From assembly GCF_003933735.1 (NCBI RefSeq), contig NZ_RSED01000006.1, forward strand, positions 245,599 through 309,598: a stretch of 64,000 nucleotides of DNA, written 5' to 3'. The translations under genes and the position numbers were made by a program. The first letter of the stretch is position 1. The number at the start of each line of letters is the position of its first letter. Below the pieces are notes generated by a model, which searched no databases, was not told the origin of the DNA, and saw only the letters and a list, made by a program, of their open reading frames with translations. This DNA comes from Aquabacterium soli (lineage in GTDB: Bacteria; Pseudomonadota; Gammaproteobacteria; Burkholderiales; Burkholderiaceae_C). Shown piece by piece: positions 18,950 to 26,412 of this stretch.

Positions 18950-19822
18950 ATGAACGATGTGATGCAAGAGGTGCTGGAGTTGCTCGATCTCGAGATCATC
19001 GAGAAAGGCATCTTCCGCGGCACGAGCCGGAACTTCTTCGGCAAGAACGTGTTCGGAGGACAGGTGCTGGGCCAGGCGCTGATGGCGGCCGGCCGCACGG
19101 TGGAAGGCCGCCTGCCGCATTCATTGCACGGCTATTTCCTGCGCGCGGGCGACGTCAAGGCGCCGATCGTCTACCAGGTCGAGACCATCCGGGACGGCAA
19201 GAGTTTCTGCACGCGCAACGTCAAGGGCATCCAGCATGGCGAGAACATCTTCCTGATGTCAGCGTCGTTCGCGGTGCATGAAGAAGGACTGGACCATCAG
19301 GTGGCGATGCCCGACGTGCCAGGCCCGGATGAGCTGCCCAGCGAGCACCAGTTGCGCCAGATGATCGCGCCCATGATCCCTGAGAAGGTACGCGCGGTGT
19401 TCGAGCGCGAACGCCCCGTCGAGATCAGGCCCATCGACCCGGTCAACCCCTTCGCGCCCGTCAAGAAGGAAGCCCGCCGCTGCCAGTGGATGAAGTCGCA
19501 GACCCCTCTGCCCGATGACCCGCTCCTGCACATGTGCATCCTGGCCTTTGCCTCCGATTTCGGGCTGATGAGCACGGCCATGCTGCCGCACGGGGTGTCC
19601 GTCTTCCAGAGCAATGTGCAGGCCGCCAGCCTGGACCACGCCATGTGGTTCCACCGCGACCTCCGCATCGACGAATGGCTGCTCTACGACATGGATGCAC
19701 CCAACGCGTCGGCCTCACGCGGCATGAACTTCGGACGGGTGTTCACGCAGGACGGCACGCTGGTGGCCACGGTCGCGCAGGAAGGCTTGATGCGCCTGCA
19801 CGAGGTGCCCGAGAGATACTGA
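18950..19822 (+). CDS. tesB: acyl-CoA thioesterase II
   Basis: A 290-residue double-hotdog thioesterase that hydrolyses medium and long acyl-CoA in the cytoplasm. Family marks are FFGKNVFGGQVLGQAL near residue 25, the catalytic Asp in AFASDFGLMST, SLDHAMWFHR, and a catalytic Gln in VAQEGLMRLHEV near the end. ATG at 18950 follows GGAG, and an in-frame start 57 bases earlier was rejected. The neighbouring pirin gene is convergent. Confidence 0.94.
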   Translation: MNDVMQEVLELLDLEIIEKGIFRGTSRNFFGKNVFGGQVLGQALMAAGRTVEGRLPHSLHGYFLRAGDVKAPIVYQVETIRDGKSFCTRNVKGIQHGENIFLMSASFAVHEEGLDHQVAMPDVPGPDELPSEHQLRQMIAPMIPEKVRAVFERERPVEIRPIDPVNPFAPVKKEARRCQWMKSQTPLPDDPLLHMCILAFASDFGLMSTAMLPHGVSVFQSNVQAASLDHAMWFHRDLRIDEWLLYDMDAPNASASRGMNFGRVFTQDGTLVATVAQEGLMRLHEVPERY

Positions 19823-19859
19823 GACAGGCGCCCGTTGCGCCGGACGCCCTCTCGCTCCC

Positions 19860-20561
19860 TCAAGGCGCTGAGTCCACCAGCACCAGTTCCGCATCCGACA
19901 GGGCCGTGACGCGGATGGTGTCCACGTCGGCAATGGCCGCGCCATCACGGGCGTTCAGGCGCACCCCATCGACCTCGACCTCGCCGGCGGCCGGCACCAG
20001 GTAGCCACGACGGCCCTTGCCGATCGTGTACTCGGCCGTCTCGCCCGCCTTGAGCGTGGCACCCAGCACCCGCGCATCGGTGCGGATGGGCAGGGCATCC
20101 TCGTCACCCGGCAGGCCGCTGGCCAGCGCCACGAACTGGCCGGAGCGATCGCCCTTGGGGAAGGGCTTGGCACCCCATGAGGGCGCAGCACGCTCACCGT
20201 CCGGGATGATCCAGATCTGGAAGATCTTGGTCACGCCCTGCTCCAGGTTGTACTCGGAGTGGCGCACGCCGGTGCCTGCGCTCATCACCTGCACATCCCC
20301 GGCTTCGGTGCGGCCCCGGTTGCCCAGGCTGTCCTGGTGGGTGATGGCGCCCTCCCGCACATACGTGATGATCTCCATGTCCGAGTGGCCATGCGTCGGG
20401 AACCCAGTGCCGGGGGCGATGGTGTCGTCGTTCCACACCCGCAGCGCGCCCCAGCCCATGCGGCTGGGATCTCGGTACTCGGCGAACGAGAAGTGGTGCT
20501 TGGCGTCGAGCCAGCCATGGTGGGCACCGCCAAGGCTGTCGAAGGGGCGACGTTCGATCAT
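19860..20561 (-). CDS. pirin-family cupin protein, YhhW-like
   Basis: A 233-residue bicupin of the pirin family. The metal-site motifs are present in the N-terminal cupin: THGHSDMEIITY (two His) and GVRHSEYN (His and Glu). Some family members have quercetin 2,3-dioxygenase activity and others act as redox sensors, so the reaction here is open. It is divergent from a LysR regulator across 112 bases, which suggests the regulator controls it; this arrangement is common in proteobacteria. Confidence 0.92.
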   Translation of the reverse strand: MIERRPFDSLGGAHHGWLDAKHHFSFAEYRDPSRMGWGALRVWNDDTIAPGTGFPTHGHSDMEIITYVREGAITHQDSLGNRGRTEAGDVQVMSAGTGVRHSEYNLEQGVTKIFQIWIIPDGERAAPSWGAKPFPKGDRSGQFVALASGLPGDEDALPIRTDARVLGATLKAGETAEYTIGKGRRGYLVPAAGEVEVDGVRLNARDGAAIADVDTIRVTALSDAELVLVDSAP

Positions 20562-20624
20562 GATGCTTATCTCCGGTTCGTTGGCGCCTGGTGTGGCGCG
20601 ATGTGTTCACTGTAGAGATTTGCG

Positions 20625-20638
20625 ATTCATAAGAGAAT
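20625..20638. promoter_or_regulatory. LysR-type operator candidate ATTC-N6-GAAT
   Basis: Inverted repeat ATTC-ATAAGA-GAAT in the AT-rich spacer between the pirin and LysR genes. It fits the dyad T-N11-A form of LysR-family boxes. No experimental support. Confidence 0.45.
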
Positions 20639-20673
20639 AGAAAACATGGAAAACAATTCATTCCAAAAATGAC

Positions 20674-21594
20674 ATGAGCAAGTTGCCAGACCTGGAAGCC
20701 TGGGCCATCTTCGCCAAGGTGGCCGAGACCGGCTCGTTCGCCAAGGCCTCGGCCGAGCTGGCCCTGTCGCAGCCCACGGTGTCCAAGGCCATCACGCGGC
20801 TGGAGCAGCGGCTCAAGACCACCTTGTTCCACCGCACCTCGCGCAAGATGTCGCTCACGGCCAGCGGCCAGGCCGCGCTGGAGCGCGCCACCCGCATCCT
20901 GGCCGAGGGCGAAGCGGTCGAGGCCGAGGTGACCGAGCAATCCAAGAGCCTGCGCGGCGCCATCCGCATCGCCGCCCCCATGTCCTTCGGCGTGACGCAC
21001 CTGGGACCTGCCCTGCCGGAGTTCATGCGCCGGCACCCCGAGGTGACGCTGGACCTGCACTTCAGCGACGAGATGATCGATGTGGTGGCCGACGGCTACG
21101 ACCTGGCCCTGCGCATCTCTTCGTTGCCCGACTCCAGCCTGCTGGCGCGGCGCCTGTGCGCGGTGCGCCTGCTGCTGGTGGGCGCGCCCTCGTATTTCGA
21201 GCAGCACGGCCACCCGGTACACCCGAAGGATCTGGCAGGGCACCGAGCCTTGCGCTATGCCCATGAACGCACGGGCGGCGCCTGGCGCTTCAAGCACCGC
21301 AAGAAGGGCGAGTTCTCTCAGGTGGTGCCTTCCAGCCTGGTGGTGAACAACGCCGAGGCGCTGGTGCCGGCGCTCAATGCAGGCCTGGGCCTGGCCGTGC
21401 AGCCCGAGTTCCTGGCCTGGAATGACCTGCGCGCCGGCCGTGTCGTGACCACGATGGAAGAGTGGCAGATCCCGCCGATCGCACTGCACATCGTCATGCC
21501 GCCAGGGCGCGCCAAGCCAGCCCGCGTGCAGGCGCTGATCGACTACCTGGCCGCGCATTTTGCGCAGGCACCGTGGGCAGGAGAGCGCCGCTGA
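20674..21594 (+). CDS. LysR-family transcriptional regulator
   Basis: A 306-residue regulator. The N-terminal winged helix reads FAKVAETGSFAKASAELALS followed by LEQRLKTTLFHRTSRKMSLT, and the C-terminal periplasmic-binding-like domain senses an unknown small molecule. The pattern is the CrgA/DsdC-like branch abundant in Burkholderiales. It is transcribed away from the pirin gene with a shared 112-base promoter region. Confidence 0.93.
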   Translation: MSKLPDLEAWAIFAKVAETGSFAKASAELALSQPTVSKAITRLEQRLKTTLFHRTSRKMSLTASGQAALERATRILAEGEAVEAEVTEQSKSLRGAIRIAAPMSFGVTHLGPALPEFMRRHPEVTLDLHFSDEMIDVVADGYDLALRISSLPDSSLLARRLCAVRLLLVGAPSYFEQHGHPVHPKDLAGHRALRYAHERTGGAWRFKHRKKGEFSQVVPSSLVVNNAEALVPALNAGLGLAVQPEFLAWNDLRAGRVVTTMEEWQIPPIALHIVMPPGRAKPARVQALIDYLAAHFAQAPWAGERR

Positions 21595-21667
21595 GCCAAT
21601 GAAGCCCTCCCACAGTTTGGCGAAGTAACAAGGTTGCAACCCTGTAGCGGGGCCTGGGCCGGATGGG

Positions 21668-21687
21668 TATACTGTACATAAATACAG
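21668..21687 (+). promoter_or_regulatory. LexA (SOS) box with overlapping -10 element
   Basis: CTGTACATAAATACAG at 21672-21687 matches the Escherichia-type LexA consensus CTGT-N8-ACAG perfectly at both ends with an AT-rich core. A TATACT hexamer at 21668-21673 overlaps it and could be the -10, so LexA would block the promoter. It ends 19 bases before the radical SAM start. This is the only such box noticed in the window. Confidence 0.85.
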
Positions 21688-21706
21688 TATTCATCGCTCC
21701 ACCCCC

Positions 21707-23065
21707 ATGCAGCTCCAACGCAAGATCGCCATCCTGGCCGACGCCGCCAAGTACGACGCCTCGTGCGCGTCGTCGGGCGCTGGCGGACGTGACTCGAGCG
21801 ATGGCGTCGGGCTTGGGTCCACCGAGGGCATGGGCATCTGCCACAGCTATGCCCCCGATGGCCGCTGCATCTCGCTGCTCAAGCTGCTGCTCACCAACTG
21901 GTGCATCTACGACTGCCTGTACTGCGTCAACCGCGAATCCAGCAACACGCCCCGCGCGCGCCTGTCGGTCGACGAGGTCGTGGCCACCACGCTCGATTTC
22001 TACAAGCGCAACCTGATCGAGGGCCTGTTCCTGAGCTCGGGCATCATCCGCAATCCCGACTACACGATGGAGCAGGTGATCGAGGTGGCGCGCCGCCTGC
22101 GGCAGGAGCACCACTTCCGCGGCTACATCCACCTCAAGACCATCCCGGATGCCAGCGCTGACCTGGTCGCGCGCGCGGGCCTGTTCGCCGACCGGCTCAG
22201 CATCAACATCGAGCTGCCCACGGTGCAGTCGCTGCATGCGCTGGCGCCAGAGAAGGATGCCACCGGCATCAAGCGCTCGATGGCGCGCATCCGTCTGGCA
22301 TTGGACGACCACCAAGAGGCGAAGCAGCAAGCCTCGCAGGTCCGCGCCGCGCCGGGGCGTGCTGCCAAAGTGCCATCGCCCGCGCCGTTCGCGCCGGCGG
22401 GCCAGAGCACGCAGATGATCGTGGGCGCCGATGCCTCGAGTGACCGCGACATCCTGTCCACCAGCGTCAGCCTGTACCGCAACTACGCGCTGCGCCGTGT
22501 GTACTACTCGGCCTTCAGCCCCATCCCGCACGCCAGCGCGCACCTGCCCGCGCAGGCCGCACCTTTGATGCGCGAGCACCGCCTGTACCAGGCCGACTGG
22601 CTGATGCGCTTCTACGGTTTCGACGAGCAGGAGCTGGTCACCTCGCAGCAGGGCATGCTCTCGCTCGACATGGACCCGAAGCTGGCCTGGGCCCTCGCCC
22701 ACCCGGAGCAGTTCCCCGTGGACCTCAACCGCGCGCCGCGTGAAATGCTGCTGCGTGTGCCGGGGCTGGGCGTCACCTCCGTCGACCGCTTGCTGGCCGC
22801 GCGCCGCGTGCGCCAGCTGCGCCGTGCGGATGTGGAACGCCTGCGCACGGCATCGCGCCGCGTGCTGGCCTTCGTGCACCTGCCCGACCATCGGCCTGCA
22901 CAAGATGCGCAGGCACTGGCTGCAGGTCTGCGGCGGCCTGCATCGGCCCACAGCGCACCGGCACCGACACCGGTTCAACCCTCGCTGTTCGATGACGCCC
23001 CCCCGGTGGCCTCGACACCGGGCACGACGCCCTTGCCCACCCTGCTGCAGGCCGCCACATGGTGA
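21707..23065 (+). CDS. radical SAM protein of the DNA modification/repair type (TIGR03916-like)
   Basis: A 452-residue radical SAM enzyme. The cluster-binding motif is CIYDCLYC (Cys66, Cys70, Cys73; CxxxCxxC). The N-terminus MQLQRKIAILADAAKYDASC and the helix-hairpin-helix-like stretch near residues 338-385 (LLRVPGLGVTSVDRLLAAR) match the family annotated as putative DNA modification/repair radical SAM protein. Residues 205-245 form a low-complexity insert, and the last 50 residues are Pro/Ala-rich. The HhH suggests DNA binding. It is the first gene behind the LexA box and overlaps the next gene by 7 bases. The reaction is unknown. Confidence 0.9.
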   Translation: MQLQRKIAILADAAKYDASCASSGAGGRDSSDGVGLGSTEGMGICHSYAPDGRCISLLKLLLTNWCIYDCLYCVNRESSNTPRARLSVDEVVATTLDFYKRNLIEGLFLSSGIIRNPDYTMEQVIEVARRLRQEHHFRGYIHLKTIPDASADLVARAGLFADRLSINIELPTVQSLHALAPEKDATGIKRSMARIRLALDDHQEAKQQASQVRAAPGRAAKVPSPAPFAPAGQSTQMIVGADASSDRDILSTSVSLYRNYALRRVYYSAFSPIPHASAHLPAQAAPLMREHRLYQADWLMRFYGFDEQELVTSQQGMLSLDMDPKLAWALAHPEQFPVDLNRAPREMLLRVPGLGVTSVDRLLAARRVRQLRRADVERLRTASRRVLAFVHLPDHRPAQDAQALAAGLRRPASAHSAPAPTPVQPSLFDDAPPVASTPGTTPLPTLLQAATW

Positions 23066-24537
23066 GGATCCAGCTCGACCGTCCCGATGACGTCGCAGGC
23101 GCCCTGCGTGCGCTGGGGCAGCTCGTGCACGCCAGTGTGGCGCCGCAAGACGTGCTCTGGCAGGTGAGCGATCCCGCCACACAGGATGACCTGTTCGCTG
23201 CCAGCGAACCAGGCCTGCATTGGCCCGGTGGGCATGCCCCTGCCGCCCCATGGCCTGATGGATTCGAAGCGCTGACCGAAGCGGCCCTGCTGCACGACGA
23301 CACCAATCGCTTCATGCTGCTGCACCGCCTGGCCGCCAAGCTGCGCAACGATCGGCGCGCCTGGCAAGACACGCTGGACACCGACCGCATCCAGCTGGAA
23401 CGCCTGGCACGCCAGGTGCGCCGCGAGATCCACAAGATGCACGCCTTTGTCCGCTTCAAGCCCGTGGCCGATGACCACGGCGAGCAGCACGTGGCCTGGT
23501 TCGAGCCTGCCCACCACATCGTGCGAGCGGCCGCGCCCTTCTTCGCGCGGCGCTTCGCGGCCATGCGCTGGGCCATCCTGACACCGCGCACCTGCGTGGC
23601 CTGGGATGGGCAGGCCCTGCAGTTCGCGCCAGGCGCTACGCGCGCCGCGGCGCCCGCCCTGGCGCTCGACGATGGCGATGCCCTGTGGCTGACCTACTAC
23701 CGCAGCATCTTCAACCCTGCCCGGGTCAAGGTGGCCGCCATGCAAAGGGAGATGCCGGTGCGCTACTGGAAGAACCTGCCTGAAGCCTCCGCCATCACCG
23801 GGCTGCTGGCCGAGGCACCTCGGCGAGCCGCCCTGATGGTGGCAGAGGCCGAGCAGCGCATGGCACCCAGCCCGCAGGCTGTGCTGGCTTCACGACCGGT
23901 GCGCAACGCCCCACCACCTGTCAACGCCCGGACCACCCTGGACACCTGCCAGGCGCTGGCCACACGGTGTTCGCAATGCGCCCATGCCGCCCACGCCACG
24001 CAGACCGTGTGGGGCGAAGGCCCCATCGGCGCGCCCTTGATGCTGGTGGGCGAGCAGCCCGGTGACCGCGAAGACCTCGAGGGCCGTCCCTTCGTCGGCC
24101 CGGCGGGCCAGTTGCTGCGCGCAGCCCTGGACGAGCTGCACTGGCCCGCAGAGCAGCTCTACCTCACCAACGCCGTCAAGCACTTCAAGTACGAATGGCG
24201 CGGGAAGCGCCGGCTTCACAAGACCCCAGGTCAGCGCGAAGCCATGGCCTGCCAGCAATGGCTGGAAGCCGAGGTCCGAGCCGTACAGCCCAAGGCCATC
24301 GTCGCCCTGGGGGCCACAGCCGCGCGCAGCCTGCTCGGCCCCGACCTGGCCGTGTCCGACCATGAAGGCCTATGGCTGCACCGCGCTGATGGCTTGCCAG
24401 TGCTCGTGGTACGGCACCCCGCCGCCATCCTGCGAACCGATCCGGCCATGCAAGCCGCGCTGCGCCAGCGCTGGGTGGAACACCTGCGGCTGGCCAGCAA
24501 GGTGTTGCAGCCGTCGCTGGCCACGCAGGAGGCCTGA
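23059..24537 (+). CDS. DUF4130-UdgX fusion, uracil-DNA-binding protein
   Basis: A 492-residue two-domain protein. Residues about 1-250 belong to the DUF4130/TIGR03915 family (HRLAAKLRNDRRAW, FEPAHHIVRAAAPFFARRF, PVRYWKNLPEA). Residues about 290-480 are a UdgX-type uracil-DNA glycosylase domain: motif A GEQPGD (331-336), LEGRPFVGPAG, and the UdgX loop KRRLHKTPGQRE with His387, which in characterised UdgX bonds covalently to the sugar at the uracil site. Cys residues in CQALATRCSQC and MACQQW could hold the [4Fe-4S] cluster of the family. It is encoded with the radical SAM gene, a conserved pairing, behind a LexA box. Confidence 0.92.
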   Translation: MVRIQLDRPDDVAGALRALGQLVHASVAPQDVLWQVSDPATQDDLFAASEPGLHWPGGHAPAAPWPDGFEALTEAALLHDDTNRFMLLHRLAAKLRNDRRAWQDTLDTDRIQLERLARQVRREIHKMHAFVRFKPVADDHGEQHVAWFEPAHHIVRAAAPFFARRFAAMRWAILTPRTCVAWDGQALQFAPGATRAAAPALALDDGDALWLTYYRSIFNPARVKVAAMQREMPVRYWKNLPEASAITGLLAEAPRRAALMVAEAEQRMAPSPQAVLASRPVRNAPPPVNARTTLDTCQALATRCSQCAHAAHATQTVWGEGPIGAPLMLVGEQPGDREDLEGRPFVGPAGQLLRAALDELHWPAEQLYLTNAVKHFKYEWRGKRRLHKTPGQREAMACQQWLEAEVRAVQPKAIVALGATAARSLLGPDLAVSDHEGLWLHRADGLPVLVVRHPAAILRTDPAMQAALRQRWVEHLRLASKVLQPSLATQEA

Positions 24538-24539
24538 GC

Positions 24540-25007
24540 ATGCGCCAGTTCACTTCCACCGAGGCCAAGCAGCACTTTGGCGAACTGCTCAAGGCAGCTG
24601 AGCACGGCCCCGTCGCTGTAGAGCGGCACCGCAAGGTACAGGCCATCGTGCTCACGCCCGCTCACTTCGCCGCGATGCAATCCCAGCCAGACCGCCAGGC
24701 CGAACGCCGCGTGGCACGCCTGCAGCAGGCCATGGCCGAGCATGAGCGGCTGATCCGCCACCAGCGCATCGCCATCGACCTGCTCACGCTGCCGCGCCCC
24801 GACCGTGAACAGCTCATCACCAAGGCCCGCGCCACCGTGGCGTTCTGGCAGGCCGACAACCTGTGCAGCAGCGACTACGTTCAGCGCTGGTCTGACATCC
24901 TGGCCCAGCCGCCACGCCACATCGCCCGGCTCATCGTGGATGACCTGGATGGCTGGGGCCCGGCCTTGCGCAGCAACTCCCCCTGGATTGGAGACCACGC
25001 CCCATGA
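24540..25007 (+). CDS. Phd/YefM-like antitoxin-type protein with long C-terminal extension
   Basis: A 155-residue protein. The first 50 residues resemble the Phd/YefM fold (STEAKQHFGELLKAAEHGPV then VQAIVLTPAHFAAM), a DNA-binding antitoxin domain. A charged helical linker (55-85) and a C-terminal part ending DGWGPALRSNSPW follow; the latter is not the usual short toxin-neutralising tail. It starts 2 bases after the UdgX stop and overlaps the next gene by ATGA, so it is part of the SOS-box operon. Probably the antitoxin/repressor half of a pair with the downstream nucleotidyltransferase-like protein. Confidence 0.65.
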   Translation: MRQFTSTEAKQHFGELLKAAEHGPVAVERHRKVQAIVLTPAHFAAMQSQPDRQAERRVARLQQAMAEHERLIRHQRIAIDLLTLPRPDREQLITKARATVAFWQADNLCSSDYVQRWSDILAQPPRHIARLIVDDLDGWGPALRSNSPWIGDHAP

Positions 25008-25555
25008 AACTCAAGACCATGCTGGATCTGCTGGCCGAAGCCAGCGCCTTGTCCGGCCAGCCGGATTTCGTCGTCGTCGGCAGCCTGTCCATCCTCGCGC
25101 TCGAAGAGAGCTTCCAGGTGCCGCATGAAATGACCATGTCCAACGATGTGGCCTGCTACACCCGGGCCGATCCGGAACGCATCTTCGATGTGCTGGACGA
25201 ACTGGGAGAGCACTCTCCGCGCCACCGGGCCACGGGCTGCTTCATCGACCCGGTGTCGCCCGCCCTGCCCAGCCTGCCCGAGGGATGGGAGGCACGGATG
25301 ACCCCGGTGGCGCGCCCGGGCGTGAAAGCCTGGTGCCTGGATCCGAACGATGCGGCGCTGTCCAAGTACGCCCGAGGTGAGCCTCGTGATCGGCGGTGGA
25401 TCCGGGCAGGCCTGCGCGCCAGTGTGGTGTCGCTGCCCATCGTGCGCTCGCGCCTGCACAGCGTCGACTTCTTCGACCAGCAGGAGGCTGACAAGGCGCA
25501 TCAGCTGATCGCAGAAGACGAGACATGGTTCCAGCGCGGGAAGCCACCGCACTGA
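25004..25555 (+). CDS. DUF6036-like nucleotidyltransferase-fold protein, possible toxin
   Basis: A 183-residue protein. The N-terminal FVVVGSLSILALEESFQVP resembles the first strand and G-S motif of minimal nucleotidyltransferases (DUF6036/AbiEii-like). The expected acidic pair is weak: the stretch after it reads MTMSNDVACY, with one Asp. The C-terminal half has LDPNDAALSKYARGEPRDRRW, a pattern shared by such proteins. It is translationally coupled to the Phd-like gene (ATGA). A toxin role is inference from the pairing. Confidence 0.55.
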   Translation: MKLKTMLDLLAEASALSGQPDFVVVGSLSILALEESFQVPHEMTMSNDVACYTRADPERIFDVLDELGEHSPRHRATGCFIDPVSPALPSLPEGWEARMTPVARPGVKAWCLDPNDAALSKYARGEPRDRRWIRAGLRASVVSLPIVRSRLHSVDFFDQQEADKAHQLIAEDETWFQRGKPPH

Positions 25556-25646
25556 CCATCATCGGATGGCGGGCGGGGGTGCATGGCAGGTTTTCAGTGA
25601 TCGAACTATGCTTGCCGCCATCGAGACATCGCCCCCGGAGACGCGA

Positions 25647-26393
25647 ATGACCATGCCGATACTGCGCCTGGCCCACTTCACCACCTGCCTGAGCCTGGCC
25701 ATGGTGTGCTGCCCCTCGCTGGCGCAGACGGGCGGGGCGGTCGGGGCGGGGCCAATAGCGCCTTACCCCTCTCGCACACCGGGCCCCACCGTAGCCCCCT
25801 CCTCGCCTGCCTCGACGGGAGCGGCGTCCGCGTCCGTGCCTCGCACGGGCATCTGTGCCCAGGCGCGTCCGGGCAACATCCCGGACCTCATCTGCCAGGA
25901 CGAAGGCCTGCGTGCCTTGGACAAGTCCATGGACGGCTTTTATGCCCTGGCCCGCCAGAAGGTCGGCTCTGAGCAAGCGCCCTTGCTGGCGGCCGAGCAA
26001 AGTGGCTGGCGCAAGGGCCGCGACGACTGCTGGAAGGCCACCGATCGTCTCGACTGCGTGGTGGCCAGCTACAAGCACCGCATCATCGAACTGCAGGCCC
26101 GCTACCGACTGGTCGACAGCATCGGCCCGGTCACCTATGTGTGCGACGACACCCCACCGAGCAAGGTGGTGGTCGATTACTTCAAGACCGAGCCGCCCTC
26201 CTTGATCGCCCGCCAGGGCGAGAGCAGCTCACTGATGCTGTCTGCACCCAGCGCCAGCGGCGCGCGCTACACCGGGCCCAACGAAAGCCTGTGGGAGCAC
26301 CAGGGCGAGGCCCTCATCCGCTGGGGCTTCGGGGCACCTGAGCGCAAATGCATCAAGCAAGCCTCGACCGCCGCGTCGCAGGCGGCCCCTTGA
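25647..26393 (+). CDS. secreted LprI/MliC-type lysozyme inhibitor-like protein
   Basis: A 248-residue exported protein. A signal peptide (about 1-25, ending PSLAQ) is followed by a Pro/Ser/Thr-rich linker to about residue 65. An LprI/DUF1311-like helical domain comes next (CQDEGLRALDKSMDGFYALA, with Cys pairs including DDCW and LDCVV), then an MliC-like beta domain (VTYVCDDTPPSKVVVDYF to GEALIRWG). MliC proteins bind and block C-type lysozyme in the periplasm. ATG at 25647 has CGGAG upstream, and an earlier in-frame start lacks a signal peptide. Two inhibitor-type domains in one chain are of interest. Confidence 0.8.
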   Translation: MTMPILRLAHFTTCLSLAMVCCPSLAQTGGAVGAGPIAPYPSRTPGPTVAPSSPASTGAASASVPRTGICAQARPGNIPDLICQDEGLRALDKSMDGFYALARQKVGSEQAPLLAAEQSGWRKGRDDCWKATDRLDCVVASYKHRIIELQARYRLVDSIGPVTYVCDDTPPSKVVVDYFKTEPPSLIARQGESSSLMLSAPSASGARYTGPNESLWEHQGEALIRWGFGAPERKCIKQASTAASQAAP

Positions 26394-26412
26394 ACCCATT
26401 CGCCACGCTCGG

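Noticed and set aside
21494..23251. 585-residue minus-strand frame antisense to the radical SAM gene
   Set aside because: Arg/Gly/His-rich shadow covering the LexA box and two gene boundaries; the plus strand carries clear family motifs.
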